64,000 bases of DNA from Novosphingobium sp. Leaf2 (lineage in GTDB: Bacteria > Pseudomonadota > Alphaproteobacteria > Sphingomonadales > Sphingomonadaceae). The stretch's first letter is position 1. Each line of letters begins with the position of its first letter. Positions 26,469 to 34,850 of this stretch are shown piece by piece. The DNA is taken from NCBI RefSeq assembly GCF_001421325.1, contig NZ_LMJY01000021.1, forward strand, positions 80,479-144,478. The letters run 5' to 3'. A program made the position numbers and the translations under genes. Under the pieces are notes generated by a model that saw nothing but the letters and a program-made list of their open reading frames with translations, made no database searches and had not been told where the DNA came from.

Positions 26469-26483
26469 TTCGATATTATCGAA
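26469..26483. promoter_or_regulatory. 15-bp palindrome TTCGATA-T-TATCGAA between isochorismatase operon and sigma gene
   Basis: A perfect dyad (7-bp arms, 1-bp centre) lies about 100 bases upstream of the isochorismatase start (26369, -) and 157 bases before the sigma GTG (26640, +). It contains a T-N11-A core (26470-26482), the format of LysR-type sites, and is also a reasonable repressor operator. It is the best candidate for control of the eight-gene minus-strand run, although no regulator is encoded next to it. Confidence 0.5.
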
Positions 26484-26639
26484 AAGCTGAAGCCCTTGGC
26501 GTGGCGAGACTGGCCCACCATGCGGCCAGATGTCCGCGTTGGCGCACTGGCCTGGCTGTGGCTGTGGCTGACCCGGGTACTTCCCCGCCGTCGCGCTAAG
26601 GTATATCTGCGCTGGCGACACACGCGAACCCATCATCCA

Positions 26640-27161
26640 GTGACAGCACCACCCACCAGCGCCGGACTTGAAGCGGCTTTTCTCGAAAACCGGGAGACGC
26701 TGGTGCGTTTCCTGCGCGCGCGCGGCGCCGGGGATGCGGCGGAGGATCTGGTGCAGGAGGTGTGGCTGAAGATCAGGGCGCGCGCGCCCGGCCCCATCGC
26801 CGCGCCGCTGTCGTACCTGTTCCGCACCGCCGACCTGCTGATGATCGACCGCTTCCGCTCCGTGAAACAGGCCGGCGCGCGGGACCGGGACTGGACCCAT
26901 GCCAACGCCGGAGACCCGCCCGGCGTGTCGGCCGAACCCTCGGCGGAGCGGCGCGTTGGCGCGGCGCAGGAGGCGGCAAGCGTGCTGGCGTTGCTGGACG
27001 GGCTGGGCCCGCGCACGGCGGCGATCTTTCGCCGCCACCGCATCGATGGTGCGCCGCAAAAGAGCGTTGCGGCAGAGCTGGGCCTGAGCCTCAGCACCGT
27101 GGAAAGCGAGTTGCGGGTGGCGTACCGCGCCCTTGCCGACTGGAAGGAGCGCGAGACATGA
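26640..27161 (+). CDS. RNA polymerase ECF sigma factor, FecI-like
   Basis: The protein has 173 residues from GTG 26640, chosen because this gives the usual FecI length; the frame is open back to a TTG at 26466, but that would overlap the palindrome at 26469-26483 and add sequence unlike the family. No strong Shine-Dalgarno is visible at either. Region 2 is AAFLENRETLVRFLRARG to DLVQEVWLKI and LSYLFRTADLLMIDRFR; region 4 is KSVAAELGLSLSTVESELR. FecR and a TonB-dependent receptor with an N-terminal STN domain follow, so this is a cell-surface signalling sigma factor. Confidence 0.9.
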   Translation: MTAPPTSAGLEAAFLENRETLVRFLRARGAGDAAEDLVQEVWLKIRARAPGPIAAPLSYLFRTADLLMIDRFRSVKQAGARDRDWTHANAGDPPGVSAEPSAERRVGAAQEAASVLALLDGLGPRTAAIFRRHRIDGAPQKSVAAELGLSLSTVESELRVAYRALADWKERET

Positions 27162-27206
27162 GGCTGCGCACGAACGACTCCGTCTTCGCCGCAGAAGGAG
27201 CGCGTA

Positions 27207-28133
27207 ATGGCGACTGACGGTGCAATTCGGGAACAGGCCCTCGACTGGGCGGTGCGCGCAGGCGATCCCGCGTTCGCCGACTGGGAGGCGTTCATGCTCT
27301 GGCTGGAAGCCGACCCTGCCCACGCGCGAGCGTATGAGGACGTGACCGCCGCTGTGGCGCAGGCGGCCCATGTGATTGCCGTTGCAGGGCCCGCCAATGA
27401 CGATGCGGCGCCGGAGCACCGGCCCGCCCGGCGCCGCTGGCTGGGCGGCGCCATCGCGGCGTCGCTGGCGTTGGTGGGCGCGTTGTCGCTGTTCCAGGGT
27501 CAGAGCCGTGCGCTGTACACCGTCCACACCGCGCCGGGGGAAACGCGCACGATCGCGCTCGATCCGGGCACGCGCGTCGATATCGCCGGCGGCACCAGCC
27601 TGGTGCTGGATCATCAGGACGCCCGGTTCGCCCGGCTCGATGAAGGCCAGGCGCTGTTCACCGTCCGCCACGATGCGTCCCACCCCTTCGAGGTTGCCGT
27701 GGGGGATCAGAAGCTTGTCGATGTCGGCACCGTGTTCGACGTGCGCCACGATGCCGGCGGCGCGCTCAGCGTGGCGGTGGCCGAAGGCGCGGTCCAGTTC
27801 GATCCCGGCGGCGCGGACGTGCGCGTCTCACCCGGCGAAGTGCTGCGGCGCGCGGCAGGGACCTCTGCCCTCACGGTCTCGAAAGTGGCCACCGCGCAAG
27901 TCGGCGAATGGCGCGAGGGACGGCTAACGTTCGAGACGGCCTCGCTGGCGGATGTCGCCGCCCAGCTGCGGCGCGTCACCGGGATCGCCTATGCCGCCGC
28001 GCCCGGTAGCGCCGGCGCCGTGTCCGGCTCGATCCTCGTCGCGCCACTGCGCAAGGATCCCACCGCCATCGGACCGCTACTGGGGCTGTCGGTGCACGCG
28101 CAGGGCCAGCGCTGGGTGATCGGGGCTCCCTGA
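27207..28133 (+). CDS. FecR family anti-sigma/transmembrane regulator
   Basis: This is a 308-residue protein. The N-terminal DUF4880 segment (EQALDWAVRAGDPAFADWEAF) should bind the sigma factor in the cytoplasm. One membrane helix follows (WLGGAIAASLALVGALSLF, about 75-95). The periplasmic FecR domain starts with YTVHTAPGETRTIALDPGT, and the C-terminus (LTFETASLADVAAQLRRVTG) looks like the STN-type signalling contact. AAGGAG precedes ATG 27207. It should relay occupancy of the receptor at 28137 to the ECF factor at 26640. Confidence 0.93.
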   Translation: MATDGAIREQALDWAVRAGDPAFADWEAFMLWLEADPAHARAYEDVTAAVAQAAHVIAVAGPANDDAAPEHRPARRRWLGGAIAASLALVGALSLFQGQSRALYTVHTAPGETRTIALDPGTRVDIAGGTSLVLDHQDARFARLDEGQALFTVRHDASHPFEVAVGDQKLVDVGTVFDVRHDAGGALSVAVAEGAVQFDPGGADVRVSPGEVLRRAAGTSALTVSKVATAQVGEWREGRLTFETASLADVAAQLRRVTGIAYAAAPGSAGAVSGSILVAPLRKDPTAIGPLLGLSVHAQGQRWVIGAP

Positions 28134-28136
28134 GCG

Positions 28137-30560
28137 ATGCACCGTGGCGTTCTGATTGCTGCGGCCGCAACGGCCCTGCCACTGGCCTTGCCAGCTCCCG
28201 CGCTTGCGGGTGAGAACGCGGTTGCGACGCGTGCGGGTCGGGCGGGCGAGGTGGCGATCGAATTGGCGCGCCAGACCGGATCGAGCATCATCGTGGCCGA
28301 TGCGCAAGTGGCCAACCGCGCGGTGCCGGCGGTGCGCGGGCGCATGGCCCCGGCGGAGGCGGTGCGCCGCCTTGCCCGCGCGGCAGGGGGCCGCGCGATC
28401 GCGGTAGCGCCGGGCGCCTGGCGCATCGAGGCGGTGCCGCGTAGCATGGCTACCCCGCGACACGTGCCCGTGCGGACCACATCGGCTCCGCCGCCGCCAC
28501 AGCCAGCCGCCGATCCGATCGTCGTCATCGCTTCCAAGCGTGACCTGCGGCTTGGGCAGGTGCCGGGGCAGGTCTCGATCCTGGATCGCGCCGCGCTGGA
28601 AGCAGGCGGCATCGGCGGGACCGAGAAGATCACCCAGCGCATCGCCACCGTCACCTCCACCCACTTGGGTTCGGGCCGCAACAAGCTGTTCATTCGCGGC
28701 ATCGCCGACAGCAGCTTCACCGGGCCGACCCAGGCGACCGTGGGGCAGTATCTGGGCGACCTGCGGCTGACCTACAATGCGCCGGACCCTGACCTGCGCT
28801 TGTCCGACATGGCGCGCGTGGAAGTGCTGGAGGGGCCACAGGGCACGCTGTACGGTGCGGGATCATTGGGCGGTATCATCCGTCTGGTCCCCAACCCGCC
28901 GGTGCTGGGCGAAAGCAGCGGGGCGATCATGCTAGGCGCCGCGCTGACGCAGGGCGGCGCGCCGGGTGGGGACGCGGCGGCGACGATCAACCTGCCGGTG
29001 ACGCAAAGCGTTGCCGTGCGCGCCAACATCGATGCGACCAGCCTTGGCGGCTACATCGACAAGCCGCTGCTGGGGCGAAACGACGTCAACCGCACCCGCA
29101 TTCTGAGCGGGCGGGCCAGCGTGCGGGCGCGACTGGCGCCGGACTGGACGGTCGATCTCATCGCGCTGGGCCAGTCCACCTACGCGCGCGACAGTCAGTA
29201 CGCCACGCGTGACGGCGAGCCGCCGCTCAGCAGCGACGCGCGGGTGCGCGAGGGATCCAACGCCGACTACGCGATGGGGCAGCTGGTGATTGCGGGCTCC
29301 ATCGGCGCCATTCAGATACGCTCCACCACCGGCGCGGTGCGCCAGCATCTGGCGGAGCGCTACGACGCCAGCCTCGATGCTGACAGCCCGCGCCTGTTCC
29401 TGCAGGAGAACCGCACCCGCATGATCGCCCACGAAACGCGCGTATGGCAGCCTGAGCGTGGCGGTTTTGGATGGATCGTGGGCGTCAGCTATACGCACAA
29501 TGCCACCGTGCTTTCGCGCCGTTTCGAAACCGGGCTGACCACCGCCGCCGCCACCGGCGTGCGCAATACCATCGACGAATTCACGCTCTATGCCGAAGGT
29601 AGTCTCCGCCTGCGCCCAGGCCTGACCGCGACGGTCGGCGGCAGGGTGACCCATTCGCAACTGGGCGGTGCCGGCGAGGACGTGGCCGCCGCCGTTGCCT
29701 TCGCGCGCGCTGCAGTGACCGCCGACCGAACCGCCACGACGTTCCTGCCGGCCATCGCGCTAAACGCCGAACTGCTGGACAGCACCGCGCTGTATATGCG
29801 GTATCAGGAGGGGTTCCGGCCTGGCGGCCTGGCGATCGAGAGCGATTTCGTGCGCCGTTTCAAGGGCGACCATACCAGCACCTGGGAGTTCGGCGTGCGG
29901 CACGGACGACCGGGCGCGGGCACGTTCGACGTCTCCGCCAGCGTGTCCTATACCCGCTGGCGCGACATTCAGGCCGATTTCATCGACAATTCCGGCTTGC
30001 CCAGCACCGCCAACATCGGCGATGGCCGGGTGTGGTCGGCGAGCCTGACCGGCGGCGTCCAGCTTGCCACCGGGCTGCGCATCGAGGCCGGCGCAACGTG
30101 GAACCAGAGCAGGGTGGACATGCCGCCCGGCGAACTGCTCGCGCTTGTCGCCCGCGCCTTTCCCGTAAGCCAGCTGGCCAGCACCGACCTGCTGGACGCC
30201 ACCCTCGCCCGCTCGATGCAGGTGCCCAACATCGCCCGGTTTTCCGGCCGCGTCGGGCTTGGCTGGAACCATCAGTTTACGGACGCGGTGCACCTGACCG
30301 CCAATGCCTGGGCCGGTTATGTGGGCAAGTCGCGGCTCGGCATCGGGCCGCAGCTGGGCCAGTGGCAAGGGGATTATCTGGACAGCGGCGCGGACCTGCG
30401 CATCGGCACGGCACGCTACGGGGTGACGCTGTCGATGGACAACCTCACCAACGCGCGCGGCAACCGCTTCTCGCTGGGCACGCCGTTTGGCACCGCGCGC
30501 GAGCAGGTGACCCCGCTGCGCCCACGCACCGTGCGCCTGGGGCTCGACGCGCGGTTCTGA
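28137..30560 (+). CDS. TonB-dependent receptor/transducer with N-terminal STN signalling domain
   Basis: The protein has 807 residues starting three bases after the FecR stop. A signal peptide (LPLALPAPALA) is followed by the STN domain (GEVAIELARQTGSSIIVADA, about 37-100), a proline-rich linker, the plug (IVVIASKRDLRLGQVPGQVS to VEVLEGPQGTLYGAGSLGG, about 125-245) and a barrel ending VRLGLDARF. The STN domain marks it as a receptor that signals through FecR. Siderophore or heme uptake is usual for such systems, but the ligand cannot be read from sequence. It resembles the truncated receptor at the left edge of the window. Confidence 0.94.
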   Translation: MHRGVLIAAAATALPLALPAPALAGENAVATRAGRAGEVAIELARQTGSSIIVADAQVANRAVPAVRGRMAPAEAVRRLARAAGGRAIAVAPGAWRIEAVPRSMATPRHVPVRTTSAPPPPQPAADPIVVIASKRDLRLGQVPGQVSILDRAALEAGGIGGTEKITQRIATVTSTHLGSGRNKLFIRGIADSSFTGPTQATVGQYLGDLRLTYNAPDPDLRLSDMARVEVLEGPQGTLYGAGSLGGIIRLVPNPPVLGESSGAIMLGAALTQGGAPGGDAAATINLPVTQSVAVRANIDATSLGGYIDKPLLGRNDVNRTRILSGRASVRARLAPDWTVDLIALGQSTYARDSQYATRDGEPPLSSDARVREGSNADYAMGQLVIAGSIGAIQIRSTTGAVRQHLAERYDASLDADSPRLFLQENRTRMIAHETRVWQPERGGFGWIVGVSYTHNATVLSRRFETGLTTAAATGVRNTIDEFTLYAEGSLRLRPGLTATVGGRVTHSQLGGAGEDVAAAVAFARAAVTADRTATTFLPAIALNAELLDSTALYMRYQEGFRPGGLAIESDFVRRFKGDHTSTWEFGVRHGRPGAGTFDVSASVSYTRWRDIQADFIDNSGLPSTANIGDGRVWSASLTGGVQLATGLRIEAGATWNQSRVDMPPGELLALVARAFPVSQLASTDLLDATLARSMQVPNIARFSGRVGLGWNHQFTDAVHLTANAWAGYVGKSRLGIGPQLGQWQGDYLDSGADLRIGTARYGVTLSMDNLTNARGNRFSLGTPFGTAREQVTPLRPRTVRLGLDARF

Positions 30561-30594
30561 CCTGCGGCCATTCTCAGCAGCAACGCCGCCGGAC

Positions 30595-30627
30595 TTTTTT
30601 CAAGGCTGCCCCCGAAGGTCTCCGTCT
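30595..30627 (+). promoter_or_regulatory. Possible ECF-type promoter before the autotransporter gene
   Basis: In the 98-bp gap before the autotransporter, TTTTTTCAAGG (30595-30605) and CCGTCT (30622-30627) are spaced about 17 bases apart. ECF iron-starvation sigma factors often use a CGTC-containing -10 element. Assignment to the neighbouring FecI-like factor is a guess from position and resemblance. Confidence 0.25.
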
Positions 30628-30658
30628 GTGAGGTCATTACCGACCTGAGGGGATCACG

Positions 30659-33600
30659 ATGCCGCGTTACCTGTCTGCCAAGACGCTTTCCAAGACCTTG
30701 CTGACCACTACCGCCCTGTTCGCCATCACTGCCGCCGCGCACGCCGAGGACGTGACCACCAAGCGGACCACCCCGCTGAAAACATCCACCATAAAGAACG
30801 GCGCGGCCGATGCGATCACCGTCACCAAGGACGGCGGCGTTACCCTGACTACCGGCATCGCGATCACGCAGGACAGCAACCACGCGGTCACCAATGCCGG
30901 CACCCTGACCGTCACCAACGCGGACGGCGCGGTGGGCATCAATGCCCTTGCCGGCATCAGCGGCGATATCGTCAACACCGGCACGATCGTCATCGACGAG
31001 CCTTACACCCCCACCGATACCGACAAGGACGGCGACCTTGACGGTCCTTTCGCGTTGGGGTCCAACCGCTTCGGCATCCGCACCCAGGGCGATCATATCG
31101 GCAAGCTGACCCAGAGCGGCACGATCACCGTGGAGGGCAACGATTCGACCGGGATCGCGCTTGGCGGCACCCTGACCGGCGCTTTCACGCACGATGGCAC
31201 CACTACCGTGGTGGGGGACCGCACCGTGGGCGTTTCGGTCCAGCGGATCGACGGTAACGTGCGCCTTGCCGGCTCCGTCGGCGCGCAGGGCAGGGACGCC
31301 ATCGGCGCGCGCTTTGCAGGCGACGTCAACGGCGCGATGGTCGTGCAGGGCACTATTGCGGCCACCGGCTACCGCTACGCCACTGCGCCCGCAGACCCGT
31401 CCAAGCTTGATGCCGACGATCTGCTGCAGGGCGGCTCCGCGCTGATCGTCGAGGGCAACGTGACGGGGGGCATCATCCTTGCGGTTGCGCCCAAGGCCGA
31501 TGCCGCCAAGCCCGATTCCGACGCTGACGGCATCGAGGACGCCAAGGAAGGTAACGCCAAGGTCGTCTCCTACGGGTCTGCCGCCGCGACGCAGATCGGC
31601 GCTACCGACCATGCCATCGCCATCGGCCCGGTCAGCGGCACCGCCAGCAGGTTCGGCCTGATCGTTGACGGTTCGATCGAGGGGCAGGGCGTTTACAAGG
31701 GGGTCAACGCCAATGGCCTCGTCGTCGGCGGACGGGGCGGCGGCGTGACCATCGCCAACGGCATCGGCATTTCGGGCACCGTGAGCGCCACCGCGATAGA
31801 CACCAGCGCCACGGCGCTGCGCATTGGCGCGGGCGCGACGACGCCCGTGCTGCAGAACACCGGAACCATCACCGCGGGCACCGGCACGGCATCGCCCGCC
31901 GGGGCGATCGCCACTGCCGTGCGGATCGATCAGGGCGGCAGCCTGCCCACGCTCAGGAACAGCGGCACGATCAAGGCTGTTGCGGGCGAGAAGGGCACGG
32001 CCATCGCCATCGTCGATGCCAGCGGAACGCTGGGTCTGGTCGAGAACGCCGGAACCATTTCGGCCACCGGCACCAAGGCCGGCGAAGGCCGCAACATCGC
32101 CATCGATCTTGCCAATGCGATCGGCGGGGCCACGATCCGGCAGACCGCCGTCGCCTCGGGCGTGGCCGCACCCGCGATCGTCGGCGACGTGAGGCTGGGC
32201 GCAGGCAACGACGTGCTCGACCTGGCCGACGGCACGGTGGCCGGCAACGTCAGCTTCGGCGGCGGCGCCAACACGCTCTCGCTATCCGGCGATGCGGCGC
32301 AGACCGGGGCGGTCAGCTTTGGTACGGGCAACGACGCGATGTCGCTTACCGGCACCAGCGTCTATTCCGGCGCGGTCGACTTTGGCGGCGGGGCGGACGC
32401 GCTGACCCTTGCGGGCACGGCGCGCTTCAGCGGCATGCTCGCCAATGCCGCCACCCTGGCGGTAAAGGTAACGGGCGGCACGCTCGACATCGCCCGGCCC
32501 GCCGCTATCGGCGCGCTGGATGTAGGCGCAGCCGGCGTGGTCGTCGTCACGCTGGACAAGGCGGCGGGGGCGGGCTCGGCCTACACCGTTGCGGGCAATG
32601 CCAGCTTTGCGCAAGGCGCCAAGCTGGCGATCCGCCTGGCCGACGTTTCCACTGCGGCGGGCAGCTACCAGGTGCTCACCGCCGGCACCCTGACCGGCCG
32701 CGATACGCTGGCCACCGCGACCGATCTGGTGCCCTACATGTTCAAGGCCGAGCTGGACAAGCAGGCCGCCGCCAACACGATCGTCGTCGACGTGTCGCGC
32801 CGCACGGTCAAAGAACTGGGCCTCAACCGCTCGGGCGCGGCGGCGTACGACGCGGTGTTCCAGGTGCTGGGCAAGGACAAGAAGATTGCCGACGTGTTTC
32901 TGGGCATCACCAACGGCGACCAGTTCCGTGGTGCGGTGGGCCAGCTTCTGCCAGACCACGCGGGCGGCGCCTTCGAAGGCATCAGCCTGGGCGCCCGTGC
33001 CCTGGCGCGCCAGATGCAGGATCCGCAAGGACCGATCGCCCGCAGCGGCCGCTTCACCACCACGCTCAACATGGCGGTGTGGGGCAGCGACCGCAAGACC
33101 GGCGAAAGCGCGGCCTACAAGCTCAACGGCTATGCCTGGTCGGCCACCGGCGAGTACGAGACCAAGGCGGGCCGCTTTGGCGGAACCTTCGCCTACCTGT
33201 GGAACAACCACAAGAACGGCGACATCACCAACGTCGATTCCAACGCCTTCGAAATCGCCGCGCACTGGCGCGCCAAGTTCGGCCCGCTCAGCGCCTTCGC
33301 GCGCGGATCGTTCGGCAAGGCGGACTTCAAGGGCGCGCGTACATTCGCGGGCGTCATCGGCACCGAAACGGTGACCCGCACTATGGACGCCAAGTGGAAC
33401 GGCACTTTCACGACGGCGGCGGGCGGCTTGGGCTATGAAGGCGGCTCCCAGTTCTTCTTCTTCCGCCCCGGCGTGACGATGGACTACGTGCGCCTGAAGG
33501 AAGATGGCTACACCGAAACCGGAGGTCAGGCGCTGGACCTCACGGTCAACGCACGTACCAGCGACGAGCTGGCGGTGAACCCCAGCCTGACGGTGGGCGT

Positions 33601-33883
33601 GGATTTCCTGGGTATGCGTGCGCAGGACCAGAACTGGTTCCGCGTCGAGACCGAGGGTGGCTGGCGCGAGATCGTCAAGGGCGGCCTTGGTGCCACCACC
33701 GCGCACTTCACCGGCGGGCAGGACTTCACCGTGACCGGCGACGATGCCTCCAGCGGTTGGTTCGCGCGGTTGAGGGCCATCGGCGGCTCGTCAGGCTTTA
33801 CGATGGGCGGTGAAGTCTCCGCCGAAGACCGGTTCCAGCGGGTGGACCTGGCCGTGCGGGGCTCGATTTCCATCGGTTGGTAG
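30659..33883 (+). CDS. Autotransporter (type Va secretion) with beta-helical passenger
   Basis: The protein has 1074 residues. A signal peptide (LLTTTALFAITAAAHA) is followed by a long passenger of repeated NTGTI/GTI-type strands (VTNAGTLTVTNADG, VNTGTIVI, LQNTGTITAGTGTA, LRNSGTIKAV, VENAGTISATG) that should form a beta-helix. The last ~280 residues are the autotransporter barrel (TTLNMAVWGSDRKTGES onward, ending DLAVRGSISIGW). Two acidic Ca-binding-like motifs interrupt the passenger: DTDKDGDLDG (120-129) and DSDADGIED (about 286). No protease or lipase motif is visible; an adhesin or surface-layer role is plausible. It may belong to the regulon of the upstream sigma/FecR pair. Confidence 0.92.
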   Translation: MPRYLSAKTLSKTLLTTTALFAITAAAHAEDVTTKRTTPLKTSTIKNGAADAITVTKDGGVTLTTGIAITQDSNHAVTNAGTLTVTNADGAVGINALAGISGDIVNTGTIVIDEPYTPTDTDKDGDLDGPFALGSNRFGIRTQGDHIGKLTQSGTITVEGNDSTGIALGGTLTGAFTHDGTTTVVGDRTVGVSVQRIDGNVRLAGSVGAQGRDAIGARFAGDVNGAMVVQGTIAATGYRYATAPADPSKLDADDLLQGGSALIVEGNVTGGIILAVAPKADAAKPDSDADGIEDAKEGNAKVVSYGSAAATQIGATDHAIAIGPVSGTASRFGLIVDGSIEGQGVYKGVNANGLVVGGRGGGVTIANGIGISGTVSATAIDTSATALRIGAGATTPVLQNTGTITAGTGTASPAGAIATAVRIDQGGSLPTLRNSGTIKAVAGEKGTAIAIVDASGTLGLVENAGTISATGTKAGEGRNIAIDLANAIGGATIRQTAVASGVAAPAIVGDVRLGAGNDVLDLADGTVAGNVSFGGGANTLSLSGDAAQTGAVSFGTGNDAMSLTGTSVYSGAVDFGGGADALTLAGTARFSGMLANAATLAVKVTGGTLDIARPAAIGALDVGAAGVVVVTLDKAAGAGSAYTVAGNASFAQGAKLAIRLADVSTAAGSYQVLTAGTLTGRDTLATATDLVPYMFKAELDKQAAANTIVVDVSRRTVKELGLNRSGAAAYDAVFQVLGKDKKIADVFLGITNGDQFRGAVGQLLPDHAGGAFEGISLGARALARQMQDPQGPIARSGRFTTTLNMAVWGSDRKTGESAAYKLNGYAWSATGEYETKAGRFGGTFAYLWNNHKNGDITNVDSNAFEIAAHWRAKFGPLSAFARGSFGKADFKGARTFAGVIGTETVTRTMDAKWNGTFTTAAGGLGYEGGSQFFFFRPGVTMDYVRLKEDGYTETGGQALDLTVNARTSDELAVNPSLTVGVDFLGMRAQDQNWFRVETEGGWREIVKGGLGATTAHFTGGQDFTVTGDDASSGWFARLRAIGGSSGFTMGGEVSAEDRFQRVDLAVRGSISIGW

Positions 33884-33901
33884 GGCGCACAGGCGGGATC
33901 A

Positions 33902-33932
33902 TGCAAGGTGCGCCCGGTTCACGCGCCTTGCA
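33902..33932. terminator. Possible bidirectional terminator hairpin after the autotransporter gene
   Basis: An 11-bp stem (33902-33912 with 33922-33932, one G-U pair) and a 9-base loop lie between the convergent ends of the autotransporter gene and the SDR pseudogene. There is no clear T-run, so this is a weaker call. Confidence 0.45.
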
Positions 33933-33944
33933 CGATCGGCGGTG

Positions 33945-34753
33945 CTAGGCGATATTGAACTGCTTGCGCAGCGTGCGGTCAAACAGCGCGCGTGGCAGAA
34001 AGCGTCGCGGAAAGGCAGTTTGCCGCGCTGCCTTGCCCGACGGGTAGCGCAACTGCGGCTTTCTGGTCTGTGCCGCGCCGACGATTGTCTTGGCGACGGC
34101 TTCTGCCGTATCGCCGGTCGCCATAGCCGTGTTGAACGCGGCCTAGTAGCGGGGGAATGTCTGGCTGTAGGCCGCGACGGGCAAGTCGCCGCGTGGTGAA
34201 TTGGCTTCGATGGAAGTAGGCTCGATCACCGCGACGCGGATACCGAACGGCCGCACCTCATGGTCCAGCGATTCCGAATACCCCTCGATAGCGTGCTTGC
34301 TTGCCGTGTAATGGGCACCGAACGGACCGGGTATCAGCCCCACGACCGAGCCGATATTCAGGATCCGCCCGCCGCCCTGTTGGCGCATGAGGGGAAGGAT
34401 TGCGTTCGTCACCCGAACCACGCCCAGAAAGTTGGTGTCGAACAGAGCGCTAACCTGCTCGATCGAGCTTTCCTCCGCCGCGCCAGAGATGGCATAACCG
34501 GCATTGTTTACCAGCAGTTCGATGCGACCGAGTTCGGCGTGCGCGGTGGCCACTGCGCGACAACGGAGGCGTCCGATGTCACGTCGCACGCGATCATCCG
34601 AATGCCGTCGCGCACCTCGCCCGAGTCCACTTTGCGGCTGGTGCCGACCACCCGATAGCCAGCCCGGGCAAGGGCCAGTGCCGCCGCCTTGCCGATGCCG
34701 CTTGAAGCGCCGGTCACGAATGCAGTTTTCGGTGCGTGCAGTGCAGTCGGCAT
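33945..34753 (-). pseudogene. SDR family oxidoreductase, broken by a frameshift and a premature stop
   Basis: Read on the minus strand from ATG 34753, the protein starts as a normal SDR (FVTGASSGIGKAAALALARAG) and reaches DVTSDASVVAQ near 34560. There the frame must slip by one base to continue as VATAHAELGRIELLVNNAGY, then the active-site YTASKHAIEGYSE. A TAG at 34143-34145 stops it after QTFPRY, yet the same frame continues (AAFNTAMATGDTAEAV ... LRYPSGKAARQ ... LRKQFNIA) to a second TAG at 33945. The whole is the length of an ordinary ~270-residue SDR with two separate lesions. It follows the ene-reductase on the same strand and was probably part of that operon. Confidence 0.85.
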
Positions 34754-34850
34754 GGCTTTTTCTCGATCTGGAGCGCGGCTTTGGGCATGTCAGGGCGGAT
34801 GGTGATCGGCATCACAGGGGGCCGCAACAGGATGCAGCCCCCTTGAAGGC

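Noticed and set aside
26466..26639. TTG start at 26466 for the sigma factor
   Set aside because: The extra 58 residues do not look like sigma region 2 and the start overlaps a perfect palindrome that is better read as an operator.
26370..27749. Minus-strand extension of the isochorismatase frame to 679 residues
   Set aside because: The extension is antisense to the sigma factor and FecR genes; the ATG at 26369 has a good ribosome-binding site and fits the family length.
34143..34589. Separate 148-residue SDR-like gene
   Set aside because: Its first residues are out of frame with the true N-terminus encoded at 34508-34753, and homologous sequence continues past its stop to 33945; it is the middle of one broken gene.
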